Source: Planctomycetota bacterium
GTDB taxonomy: Bacteria > Planctomycetota > UBA1135 > GCA-002686595
NCBI GenBank assembly: GCA_023150475.1
Contig: JAKLKU010000021.1
Span: 1-64,000 of the forward strand
Length of the DNA: 64,000 nt
Reading direction: 5' to 3'
A program made the position numbers and the translations under genes. Numbering within the stretch: position 1 is the stretch's first letter; each line of letters begins with the position of its first letter. The notes beneath the pieces were generated by a model. That model ran no database searches and was not told where the DNA came from. It saw nothing but the letters and a program-made list of their open reading frames with translations. Shown one piece after another: positions 1 to 7,552 of the stretch.

Positions 1-222
1 CCGGAGTGCGACGGACAGTCGGGCAGCGGACAGAACTTCGGATGGAAACGCATCGGTGAGCTCCTCGGGAATTCCCCATACACCGAGCTCAGACCGCTCC
101 AACTCGCCTCGGTGTCAGCCCTTCCTGGATTTCCTGGCCAGCGAAGCGAGGCAGTATCCCGGGGATAGCTTCAAGTGCGGTTGCGGCGCTGCCCGATCTC
201 CGGACGCGCGATCCGTACCGCA

Positions 223-2262
223 ATGCATCGAACCGAGACCCCGCAAGCCGCGCGCGTGTTGGTAGTCGACACGGCGTTTCCGCACGTCGATGGCGTAGTG
301 AGCGGACTTCGCGCCCGGGGGCTGGTCGCTGCGAACGGGTTTGCGGACGCCGCGCAGGTGGACTTGGTCATCGCGGGGCTCCAGGATGCGCCGACGGGTG
401 TGCCGTGGATCGCGGTCGTCGATGCGGCGGACGGCGCTGCGCGCGAGCAGGCGCTCGAACGCGGCGCGACCGCGGTGCTCTCGGCGCACGTCGATGTGGA
501 CGCAGTCGCCGCAGCGGTCGAACTTGCGTTGCGTGAGCTCGATCGGTCGCGCATGCACGAGCGGTTGGCCGACTTGCTGGCCAGAGTCGAGGCCGCCGCG
601 GGTGTCGGGAGCTTCGAGTACGAGCCGGCGAGCGGTCGCCTCTGGTTGTCCGCGGAAGCGCGACGACTTCTGGGGCTGGAATCGGCGCGGGTGGATGGTC
701 TCGTTCAAGCGGTCACCGAGCGACTTGCGCCCGACGAGCGCCGTCGGTTCGGCGAGTGGCTTTCGCTGGTCGGGCCGCTGCAAGGCGTGCGCGAGTTCGA
801 GTGCCGGCTCGCGCAACACGCGGATGCCGTCGAGTGGGTCCGCTTCTCCGTGCCGCTCGCGCCCGAAGGCACGCGACTCGTCCGCGGTGTGATCGAGGAA
901 TGGGAAGAGCCGCAGTCCGGCGCCGCCGCCGTGGCGGAGTTCGAAGTCCAACCCGACGCGCGGGCGTTCTTGGGTGCGTTGGAACGCGCCGTCGGGGCAG
1001 CCTGGGCGCGCAACGGGTCCATCGCGGTCTACGTCGTCGATTCCGAGGAGCTGCGCGCTTTCTCGTCGGGTGCGACGCGCGGCAACCAGGAGTACGTGCT
1101 CCACGGGCTCGCAACGCGCATGCGCGCCGCGCTGCGCGACGTCGGCATCCCGGAGGGCGTGGACGGTGCGCACGTGCCGCCGCTGTTCGGTCGGGCGAGC
1201 GCGGGAGGACTCGTGGTCGCCGTCCAAGGGCTGCGCCGTCACGACGACGTGCTCGCCGTGGGAGCGCGGCTGTCGAGTTGGCTCTCCAAACCGGTGCACG
1301 TCGGCGGCCGCGAGCTCGTGCTCGACGCGACGCTTGGCGTCACTGCGTCCTCGCCCGAGTGTCGCGATGCCGAGGAACTCGTGCGTCGCGCGGAGACCGC
1401 TGCCTACTGCGCGCGCCGCCAAGGTCGCAAGCGTGTCGAGCTCTGGGAGCCGGCGATGGACTCGGAGGCGTTCGAGCGCCTCAGCCTCGAGATGGCCTTG
1501 CGCCGAGCATTGTCGCGCGACGAGTTCGTGTTGCACTACCAGCCGCGCGTGGAGATCCGCACCGGGCGCATCGTCGGCGTCGAAGCGTTGATTCGCTGGC
1601 AGCATCCCGATCTGGGCTTCGTCGCGCCCGCGAGGTTCATCCCGATCGCGGAGGAGACCGGGTTGATCGTCCCGATCGGCGCGCACGTGATGCACACGGC
1701 GTGTCGCCAAGCACGCGAGTGGAGCGACGCCGGCCTCCCGCCGGTGCGCATGTCGGTCAACCTGTCGCCGCTGCAGCTCCACGATCGTGGCTTGCTCGCG
1801 ACGATCGAAGAGGCGCTGCGGACGAGCGCGCTCCCCGCGGATCGACTCGAGCTCGAACTGACCGAAGGTGCGCTGATGCGGGATCCCGCGTCCGACGTGC
1901 AGTTGTTGCACCAGATCAAGTCGCTCGGCGTGCACCTGTCGATCGACGACTTCGGCACGGGCCACTCGTCGCTTTCGTACTTGCGCCGGTTCCCCGTCGA
2001 CGCGTTGAAGATCGACCGCAGCTTCCTGCGCGACGCGACGTCACGACCGGACGACGCCTCGATCTTCAGTGCGATCGTGCTGATGGGGCGGAGTCTGAAG
2101 ATGACGGTCGTCGCGGAAGGCGTCGAGACGCCGGCACAGCTCGCGTTGCTGCGCGTGATGCGCGCCGACGAAGCGCAGGGGTTCCTCCTGAGCCCGCCGG
2201 TCGCTGCAGACCGAGCCGCAGCGTTGCTCGCGAAGGGCACGCTCGGGCAGGCTGCGGCCTGA
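223..2262 (+). CDS. EAL-domain c-di-GMP phosphodiesterase with degenerate receiver and GGDEF-like regions
   Basis: A cytoplasmic signalling protein of 679 residues that probably hydrolyses cyclic di-GMP. The N-terminus (about 1-110) has the pattern of a receiver domain but lacks a clear acidic pocket and phosphorylation site. A PAS-like stretch follows, then a region where a GGDEF domain would lie but with no GGDEF motif. The EAL domain (about 415-670) has the full catalytic set: VEALIRW near 453, SVNLSP, ELTEGALM, IDDFGTG near 575, LKIDRSF, VAEGVET and QGF. Phosphodiesterase activity is therefore expected, with the GGDEF part at most regulatory. The start is uncertain: ATG at 223 or GTG at 175, the latter with a weak GGGGA upstream. 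It ends one base before a convergent two-component gene. Confidence 0.88.
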   Translation: MHRTETPQAARVLVVDTAFPHVDGVVSGLRARGLVAANGFADAAQVDLVIAGLQDAPTGVPWIAVVDAADGAAREQALERGATAVLSAHVDVDAVAAAVELALRELDRSRMHERLADLLARVEAAAGVGSFEYEPASGRLWLSAEARRLLGLESARVDGLVQAVTERLAPDERRRFGEWLSLVGPLQGVREFECRLAQHADAVEWVRFSVPLAPEGTRLVRGVIEEWEEPQSGAAAVAEFEVQPDARAFLGALERAVGAAWARNGSIAVYVVDSEELRAFSSGATRGNQEYVLHGLATRMRAALRDVGIPEGVDGAHVPPLFGRASAGGLVVAVQGLRRHDDVLAVGARLSSWLSKPVHVGGRELVLDATLGVTASSPECRDAEELVRRAETAAYCARRQGRKRVELWEPAMDSEAFERLSLEMALRRALSRDEFVLHYQPRVEIRTGRIVGVEALIRWQHPDLGFVAPARFIPIAEETGLIVPIGAHVMHTACRQAREWSDAGLPPVRMSVNLSPLQLHDRGLLATIEEALRTSALPADRLELELTEGALMRDPASDVQLLHQIKSLGVHLSIDDFGTGHSSLSYLRRFPVDALKIDRSFLRDATSRPDDASIFSAIVLMGRSLKMTVVAEGVETPAQLALLRVMRADEAQGFLLSPPVAADRAAALLAKGTLGQAAA

Positions 2263-2263
2263 T

Positions 2264-3580
2264 TCAGCCCGTCGGTCCGTTCGTCGGCAGGAAGAGCTCG
2301 AACGTCGCACCGCCCTGTTGGCGGCAGACGGCGCGCAAGTTGCCGCCGAGGGCCGAAGCGAGCCTGCCGCAGACCGCGAGCCCGAGCCCTGCGTGGTTCG
2401 TGTCCCGCTGATCCGTGTCGGCGCCGCAGAACGGCTCGAACAGTCGACCGAGCGCTGCGTCGGGAATCCCCGAGCCCGTGTCGGTGACGGCGAACCGGAC
2501 CATCGGCAAGTCGCCGTCGTTCGCGGCCTGCACGTCGACTTCGATCGTCAGACTGCCGCGTTCCGTGTGGCGCACGGCGTTGTCGATCAGTTCGGTGAGC
2601 ACCCGTTTCACGTGATCCGGCACGCTGCGCACGCGAGCGGGCAGCGCCGCCGCGCAGCGATAGAGCACTTCGATCGGCTTCGAACCGACGGCTTGGCGCG
2701 CGGCCGCGGCGACTTCGTCGGCGATCTCGCGCGGCGAGCACGGGACCGGCTGGATCGCGGCGCGACCGCCGTCGATCTCGGCGAGCTCGATCAGCGACTG
2801 GATCGTGCGGGCGAGCGACGTGCTGTGGTCGATCAGTTGTTCGAGCTCGTCGTCGAGTTGGTCGTTCAATGCGCGCGTGGCGATGATGCGGGTCAACACG
2901 CCGAGCGTCGGCGTGAGGACGACGTCGGAGATGTCGAGCATCATGCGCCGGCGCGACTCGAGCTCGGCCTCCGTGCGCCGCCACGAAGCTTCGATCGCGT
3001 TGTTCGTCGTCTCGAGCGACGCGGCGTAGGCCCGCGCCTCGCCTTCCGCGCGCACCGCGGCGTGGAGGTTCGCACGCTCGCGCGCCGCCGCGTTCCACTT
3101 CTCGGTGAGTGCCGTCGCGAGCTGATGCACTTCGACGGCGTCGAACGGCTTCTTCAGGATCAGCAGGCGATCGGTGCGTCCGAGCCGGCGGACCACGTCG
3201 GGCCAGTTGTGGTCGGAATAGGCCGTGCAGACGACGACTTGCAGTTCGGTGTCGACGCTCCACATGCGTTCGATCGTCGTGACGCCGTCGATGCCGGGCG
3301 GCATGCGCATGTCGACGAACGCGAGCGCGTACGGCCGACCCTCGGTGCGAGCGCGCCGCACGAGCTCGACCGCTTCTTCGCCTTGGAGCGCGAAGTCGAG
3401 GTCGCAAGCTGCGTCGCTCGCGTCCGTGGAGTCCGTGGCCGGTGCGTCGTCGAAGAGCGCAGCTTCGGCTGCGGCGAGTGCGCCGGTGTCGGCTGCGCGC
3501 TTCGCGAGGATCTTCTTGAAGTCCTCGTGGATGCTCGCGTTGTCGTCGACGATCAGCACTCGGCGGTTGGGCGTCTGCAT
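2264..3580 (-). CDS. Receiver-histidine kinase-like hybrid protein lacking the phospho-acceptor His
   Basis: 438 residues. An N-terminal receiver domain has acidic residues in VLIVDDN (8-14), the phosphorylatable Asp90 in FVDMRMPP and Lys in LKKPFD, with a long Ala/Asp-rich insertion (about 30-60). A coiled segment leads to a histidine-kinase-like module. The ATPase boxes are good: ELIDNAVRH (N box), DTGSGIPD (G1) and GLGLAV (G2). At the expected H-box the sequence is SDVVLTP (218-224), so the usual SHELRTP histidine is Asp219. The receiver is probably phosphorylated by the CHASE4 kinase whose gene lies 8 bp upstream in the same operon. The C-terminal module may sense ATP or bind a partner rather than autophosphorylate at this site. 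Start is the ATG of MQTPNRR. Confidence 0.87.
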   Translation of the reverse strand: MQTPNRRVLIVDDNASIHEDFKKILAKRAADTGALAAAEAALFDDAPATDSTDASDAACDLDFALQGEEAVELVRRARTEGRPYALAFVDMRMPPGIDGVTTIERMWSVDTELQVVVCTAYSDHNWPDVVRRLGRTDRLLILKKPFDAVEVHQLATALTEKWNAAARERANLHAAVRAEGEARAYAASLETTNNAIEASWRRTEAELESRRRMMLDISDVVLTPTLGVLTRIIATRALNDQLDDELEQLIDHSTSLARTIQSLIELAEIDGGRAAIQPVPCSPREIADEVAAAARQAVGSKPIEVLYRCAAALPARVRSVPDHVKRVLTELIDNAVRHTERGSLTIEVDVQAANDGDLPMVRFAVTDTGSGIPDAALGRLFEPFCGADTDQRDTNHAGLGLAVCGRLASALGGNLRAVCRQQGGATFELFLPTNGPTG

Positions 3581-3588
3581 GACAAGCC

Positions 3589-5553
3589 TCAGGCCTGGGG
3601 AGCGGGTTCGAAAGGAAGGTCGAGGATCAGGCGGGCGCCATGGCCCGCACCGTTGCTCACGGCGTCGATGCGGCCGTGCATCTCGACCGCGGCGTTGGCG
3701 GACGAGTGCAGACCGAAGCCGTGACCGCCGGCTTTGGTGGTGAAGCCGTGTTGGAAGATGCGCGTCAGGTTCTCGGCAGGGATGCCGATGCCGTCGTCTT
3801 CGACGGTGATGCGCAAGCGCTCGCCGTCTCTCGAACAAGCGACGTGGATGCGACCCGGGCGGCGACCGGACTCGACGATCGCTTCGCGAGCGTTCTTGAG
3901 GAGGTTGACGAGCACTTGCACGAGCTTGTGGCGATCGACGAGCACACGTCCGAGCCCGGTGCCCGACACTTCGAAGACGAGTCCGGCTTCGACGGCGCGT
4001 GGCAGATCGGCGAGCGTCGCGGCGAGCGCGACTTGTTCCTCGAGCCGCACCGCTTCGCGGAGTTCGTTCTTGCCTGCGAGCTCCTGCTGCGACGCGACGA
4101 GCGCGCGGAGGTGTTCCACGCCGGATTGGAGTTTGTTCGTCTCCGCCGCGATCTGCTCGTGCTCGTGGCGCATCAACTTGGCGACTTCGGATAGGAACGG
4201 CGCGACGTGTTTGCCCTTCGGGTGGTTCGTGATGAACTCGCCGAGCTTGTCGCCTTGCGACTCGATCATCTCGACGACGCGTTCGAGCTTCGCGAGCTTG
4301 CTCTCGCGCACGCGCTCCGAGAGCACGTTCACGGCGACGTTGACGCTGTTCAACGTGTTGCCGACGTTGTGCAACACTCCAGTCGAGATCTCCGACATGC
4401 CGGCGACACGCGCCGTGCGCACGACTTCGGCGCGGGAGTGTTCGAGCTTGTCCATCATCCGATCGAACTCGCGCGAGAGGACGCCGATCTCGTCCTCGCG
4501 GTCGAGCCGGAGCTTCGCCGACATGTCGTCGGTGCGTCCGATCGCGACGGCGTGACCGGTCAGGCGCGCGAGCGGGTTCAGGACGACGCGCCTCAACACG
4601 GTGAGCAGCACGAACACGAGCAACGCGCCGGCCGCCACGGTCGACACGAGCGCGTAAGTCGCCGCGTCCTCGCCGAACGAGCTGATGTCGCGGGGCAGGT
4701 TCGCGCGGACGAGCAACGTCGGCAGGCGCCGCGAATCCTCGACGATCGTCCACGCCGCGAGCCGGCCGTCCGCGTCGAGATCGACGACGGCTCCGCCCTC
4801 GACCGTGACCCGCTCGAGTCGCGCGGCGACGGCCGGCGGGAGCTCCGCACCGGTCGCATCCCACACGTCGAACGCGACGGCGGTCGCCGCGGCGATCTCG
4901 GCGATCAGCGTTTCGTCGAAGCGGCGACCGACGACCACGGTGCCGAGCCAGCGCGTCTCTCCGTCGCCGTCGACGATCGGGCTCGCGGCGAGCAACGTGG
5001 GGCCGAGGTGGGTGATCGAGAGTCCGAGCGTTTCGTCGGGCACGAGCTCCGTGCCGTCCGCGTCGTGTTTCTCCTGCACGAGCAGCGGATGCGTCGGCGC
5101 GACCGAATCGAGCGCGAAGTCGCGCAGCGCGAGCGATTCGCCGGTCCGCGGATCGAGCGCGCCGCCGCCGAGGACGGCACCGTTGCGGTCGACGACGTAA
5201 GCGAAGTCGAGGTTCGCGAGCGCGAGCTCGTTCGGCGCGAGGTTGGCCGCGGCGAAACGGGTCCGTGCGCTCGCGGCGTTCGCCGGTTCCGCCGCGCACG
5301 CGACGAGCAACTGCCGCGTCTCGGACCAGTTGGCGAGCCTCCGTCCGTGTTCGGCGAGGTGCAGCTTCTGGTTCTCGATCGCGCGCAGCACACGATCGAG
5401 GTCCTCGCGAGCTTCGCGTTGTTCGAGCTCGGAGAACTTCGGCAGGACCGCCCAACGCTGGATCACGTGGTCCAACGCGGCGTACGCCGCGACCACGAGC
5501 GTCAGCGTCAGGGCGATGCGCGTGCCGAGTGATTTCGGCGGACCGTCGTTCAC
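3589..5553 (-). CDS. CHASE4 / HAMP membrane sensor histidine kinase
   Basis: 654 residues. One transmembrane segment near 13-30 is followed by an extracytoplasmic region of CHASE4 type (ANWSETRQLL, then LANLDFAYVVDRNGAVL and DPRTGE). A second membrane helix lies near 300-322, then HAMP, then the kinase core. The H-box is GVLHNVGNTLNSVNV near 390, the HNVGN form known in several histidine kinases. The ATPase core has NLLKNAREAI, EDDGIGIP and GGHGFGLHSSANAA. It probably senses a periplasmic or extracellular cue and passes phosphate to the receiver protein encoded 8 bp downstream. The best start is GTG at 5553; no ATG gives a sensible N-terminus. Confidence 0.9.
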   Translation of the reverse strand: MNDGPPKSLGTRIALTLTLVVAAYAALDHVIQRWAVLPKFSELEQREAREDLDRVLRAIENQKLHLAEHGRRLANWSETRQLLVACAAEPANAASARTRFAAANLAPNELALANLDFAYVVDRNGAVLGGGALDPRTGESLALRDFALDSVAPTHPLLVQEKHDADGTELVPDETLGLSITHLGPTLLAASPIVDGDGETRWLGTVVVGRRFDETLIAEIAAATAVAFDVWDATGAELPPAVAARLERVTVEGGAVVDLDADGRLAAWTIVEDSRRLPTLLVRANLPRDISSFGEDAATYALVSTVAAGALLVFVLLTVLRRVVLNPLARLTGHAVAIGRTDDMSAKLRLDREDEIGVLSREFDRMMDKLEHSRAEVVRTARVAGMSEISTGVLHNVGNTLNSVNVAVNVLSERVRESKLAKLERVVEMIESQGDKLGEFITNHPKGKHVAPFLSEVAKLMRHEHEQIAAETNKLQSGVEHLRALVASQQELAGKNELREAVRLEEQVALAATLADLPRAVEAGLVFEVSGTGLGRVLVDRHKLVQVLVNLLKNAREAIVESGRRPGRIHVACSRDGERLRITVEDDGIGIPAENLTRIFQHGFTTKAGGHGFGLHSSANAAVEMHGRIDAVSNGAGHGARLILDLPFEPAPQA

Positions 5554-5570
5554 GGCAATCCGGGGCGCGG

Positions 5571-6113
5571 TCAGGCTGCGCGTTCGGGTGCGGGTTTCGC
5601 GGGCAACGGCGCGCCGACGGCGGAGTTCGCCGCCGAGCTGGTCGCCGACGGCTCTGCCCCGCCGGTCCGAGATCCCGCGGCATCCGACTCTGCGGTGGTC
5701 TTGCGGCGCAACGGTTCCGTAGCTTGGTTGATCAACGTGCAGAGCGACTGCAGGTCGTCGCCTTTGCGCAGCCTGCAATCCGCGGGCTTCTCGCCGGCGA
5801 TCACTTGCTTCAGGTACTGCTCGAACCGGTAGATCGGCCCGGCGAACTTGTGCGTCGCGAGCACGCCGACCACGAACGTCAGCGGCAACATCAGGAAGAA
5901 CGAGATCGCGAAGACCTGCATCAGTCGCGCGCCGATGTCGTCGAGCGGCAGGCCGTCCGCCGCCGCGCGCTCGGCGACGAGTTCGACGGCGAAGCGCACG
6001 AACAGGATGTACTGCAGGAGCAGCGCGAACGCCGAGATCCCGATGAACGTCAGGACGAGGCGCATCTGCAGCGTGGGGCGGATGATGCGGAAGTGGCGGC
6101 GATGGGCGGGCAT
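5571..6113 (-). CDS. Two-helix membrane protein with HAMP-like cytoplasmic segment
   Basis: 180 residues with two predicted membrane helices (about 17-38 and 64-84) and a short, partly acidic loop between. After the second helix comes KFAGPIYRFEQYLKQVIAGE, which resembles the start of a HAMP linker, then a cytoplasmic tail rich in Ala, Pro and Ser. The ATG is fixed by GGAGGAG a few bases upstream. It heads the operon with the histidine kinase (17 bp gap) and the receiver protein, so it is probably an accessory input or scaffold for that two-component system. No catalytic motif is visible. Confidence 0.8.
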   Translation of the reverse strand: MPAHRRHFRIIRPTLQMRLVLTFIGISAFALLLQYILFVRFAVELVAERAAADGLPLDDIGARLMQVFAISFFLMLPLTFVVGVLATHKFAGPIYRFEQYLKQVIAGEKPADCRLRKGDDLQSLCTLINQATEPLRRKTTAESDAAGSRTGGAEPSATSSAANSAVGAPLPAKPAPERAA

Positions 6114-6361
6114 GGACTCCTCCGGTGCCGCGGCAGCATCGGAAGGAATGGCCGAGTCCTTGAGGACCCGTTGGGGCGGGCCGGGGCGGAAAGGACTTCC
6201 AACCTGCTGGTTTTCGCGCGGACCCCGCCGCAAGCGTGCCGCGAGCCCGTTTCAAGAGTGCTTCCCGCGGCACTCGATACGGAACCCGCACCAGAGTGGG
6301 GTCCGAACGCCGGGACGTCGTCGACGCTCCCGACGCGTCGGCTCCGTCTGCTCGTCGATCC

Positions 6362-6949
6362 ATGCGCCTTCTCCACCGCAGTTCGAGCCTCTCGTCGCGC
6401 GCGCTCTCCCGCCGCGGCCTGACGATGATCGAACTCGTCGTCGCGTTCATCGTGATCGGCCTGTCGTTCGCGATCTACGCGAGCACCGCGGTCGCCGTGC
6501 GCGGCCAATCGCTCGGCGTGCACGAACTCTCGGTCGCCGCCGACGGAGCGCAGCGCATCGTCGAGACGTTGCGCGCGGAGTCGTTCGACGAGATCGTCGC
6601 GCTCTACGGCCACGATCCAAACGACGACCCGAAGGGCGCTCTGACCGCGCCCGGCCGCCATTTCGACGTCGCGGGCCTGGAACCCGCCGCGGACGACGCC
6701 GACGGCCACGTCGGCGAGATCGTGTTGCCCGAACTCGAGGTGCAGACCGGCGTGTGGCAGGTCCGCGAGGACACGAACCAGCCCGAGCTCGGCCTGCCGC
6801 GCGACTTGAACGGCGACAGCATCCTCGACAACAAGGACCACGGCAACGACTACCTCCAACTCCCGGTCTGCGTGCGTGTGCGTTGGCAGAGCAGCACCGG
6901 GCCCGCCGTCTACCAACTCGACGCGTTGCTCACGCCGTTCCGGAGATGA
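6362..6949 (+). CDS. Prepilin-type N-terminal methylation protein (pseudopilin-like)
   Basis: 195 residues. Near the N-terminus is a class III signal: basic residues, then RGLTMIELVVAFIVIGLSF, matching the prepilin peptidase motif with Glu at +5 of the mature protein and a hydrophobic helix. The rest is an exported globular domain with an LNGDSILDNKDH stretch, suggestive of a Ca-binding Asp loop. It starts a run of four co-directional genes and overlaps the next one by four bases (ATGA). It is probably a minor pseudopilin of a type II secretion or type IV pilus-like machine. The core assembly genes (ATPase, PilC, PilD) are not in the window. Confidence 0.85.
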   Translation: MRLLHRSSSLSSRALSRRGLTMIELVVAFIVIGLSFAIYASTAVAVRGQSLGVHELSVAADGAQRIVETLRAESFDEIVALYGHDPNDDPKGALTAPGRHFDVAGLEPAADDADGHVGEIVLPELEVQTGVWQVREDTNQPELGLPRDLNGDSILDNKDHGNDYLQLPVCVRVRWQSSTGPAVYQLDALLTPFRR

Positions 6950-7542
6950 GCATGCGCCGACGGACCTGCAGCGGATTCACGTTGGTCGAGGCGTCGATCG
7001 CGATCGCCTTGCTCGCGCTCGTGTTCGTCAAGGTCGGGATGCTGGTGAAGATGAAGAGCGACACGGCCGCGCACGAGAGCACGGCGCTCGTCGTCGACGA
7101 TCAGGCGCGGCGCGTGCTCGAGCAGATCTCGTACGCAGTGATGGGCGCGTCCCGCGAGCGGCTGATCCCGGACCCGGAGTCGCCGATCTACTCGAGCGAG
7201 CTCCGTTACGAAGTCAGCCTCGGCGTGCAGAACGGTGCCGTCGTCTGGGGCGACGCGCAGTGGATCGGGCTCTCCGCCGGCGCCAACGAAGTCACGTGGC
7301 GCGAGCGGCCGGATGCCCCTGACGAACGGAAAGTCGTCTGGTGCAAGGTCGTCCGGCCGTTCCTCGAAGGCGAGCTCATGAACGGCATCGACGACAACGG
7401 CAACGGTTTGATCGACGAGAAGGGCCTCGTGTTCACGCTCAACGGCAGTCGCGTGACCGTGCGCCTGACTCTGGAACGCAAGAGCGAGACGGGCGAGATC
7501 GTGACACGCACCGTCGAGACGATGGTCACTTGCCGCAACTAG
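6946..7542 (+). CDS. Prepilin-type N-terminal methylation protein (minor pseudopilin)
   Basis: 198 residues with the prepilin signature CSGFTLVEASIAIALLALVF at 9-28. The ectodomain contains GIDDNGNGLIDE, an EF-hand-like Asp/Asn-rich loop that probably binds calcium, as seen in some minor pseudopilins. The start ATG overlaps the stop of the preceding pilin gene, implying translational coupling. A GGGGGAACGAG sequence after its stop serves as ribosome binding site for the PilX-like gene. Confidence 0.85.
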   Translation: MSMRRRTCSGFTLVEASIAIALLALVFVKVGMLVKMKSDTAAHESTALVVDDQARRVLEQISYAVMGASRERLIPDPESPIYSSELRYEVSLGVQNGAVVWGDAQWIGLSAGANEVTWRERPDAPDERKVVWCKVVRPFLEGELMNGIDDNGNGLIDEKGLVFTLNGSRVTVRLTLERKSETGEIVTRTVETMVTCRN

Positions 7543-7552
7543 GGGGAACGAG

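Noticed and set aside
1..222. Plus-strand short frames at the window start.
   Set aside because: Too short, no motif and no clear codon bias; probably non-coding or the tail of a gene outside the window.
115..1965. Long minus-strand frame opposite the EAL gene.
   Set aside because: Arg/Glu/His-rich composition without domain motifs; the plus strand encodes a complete EAL domain.
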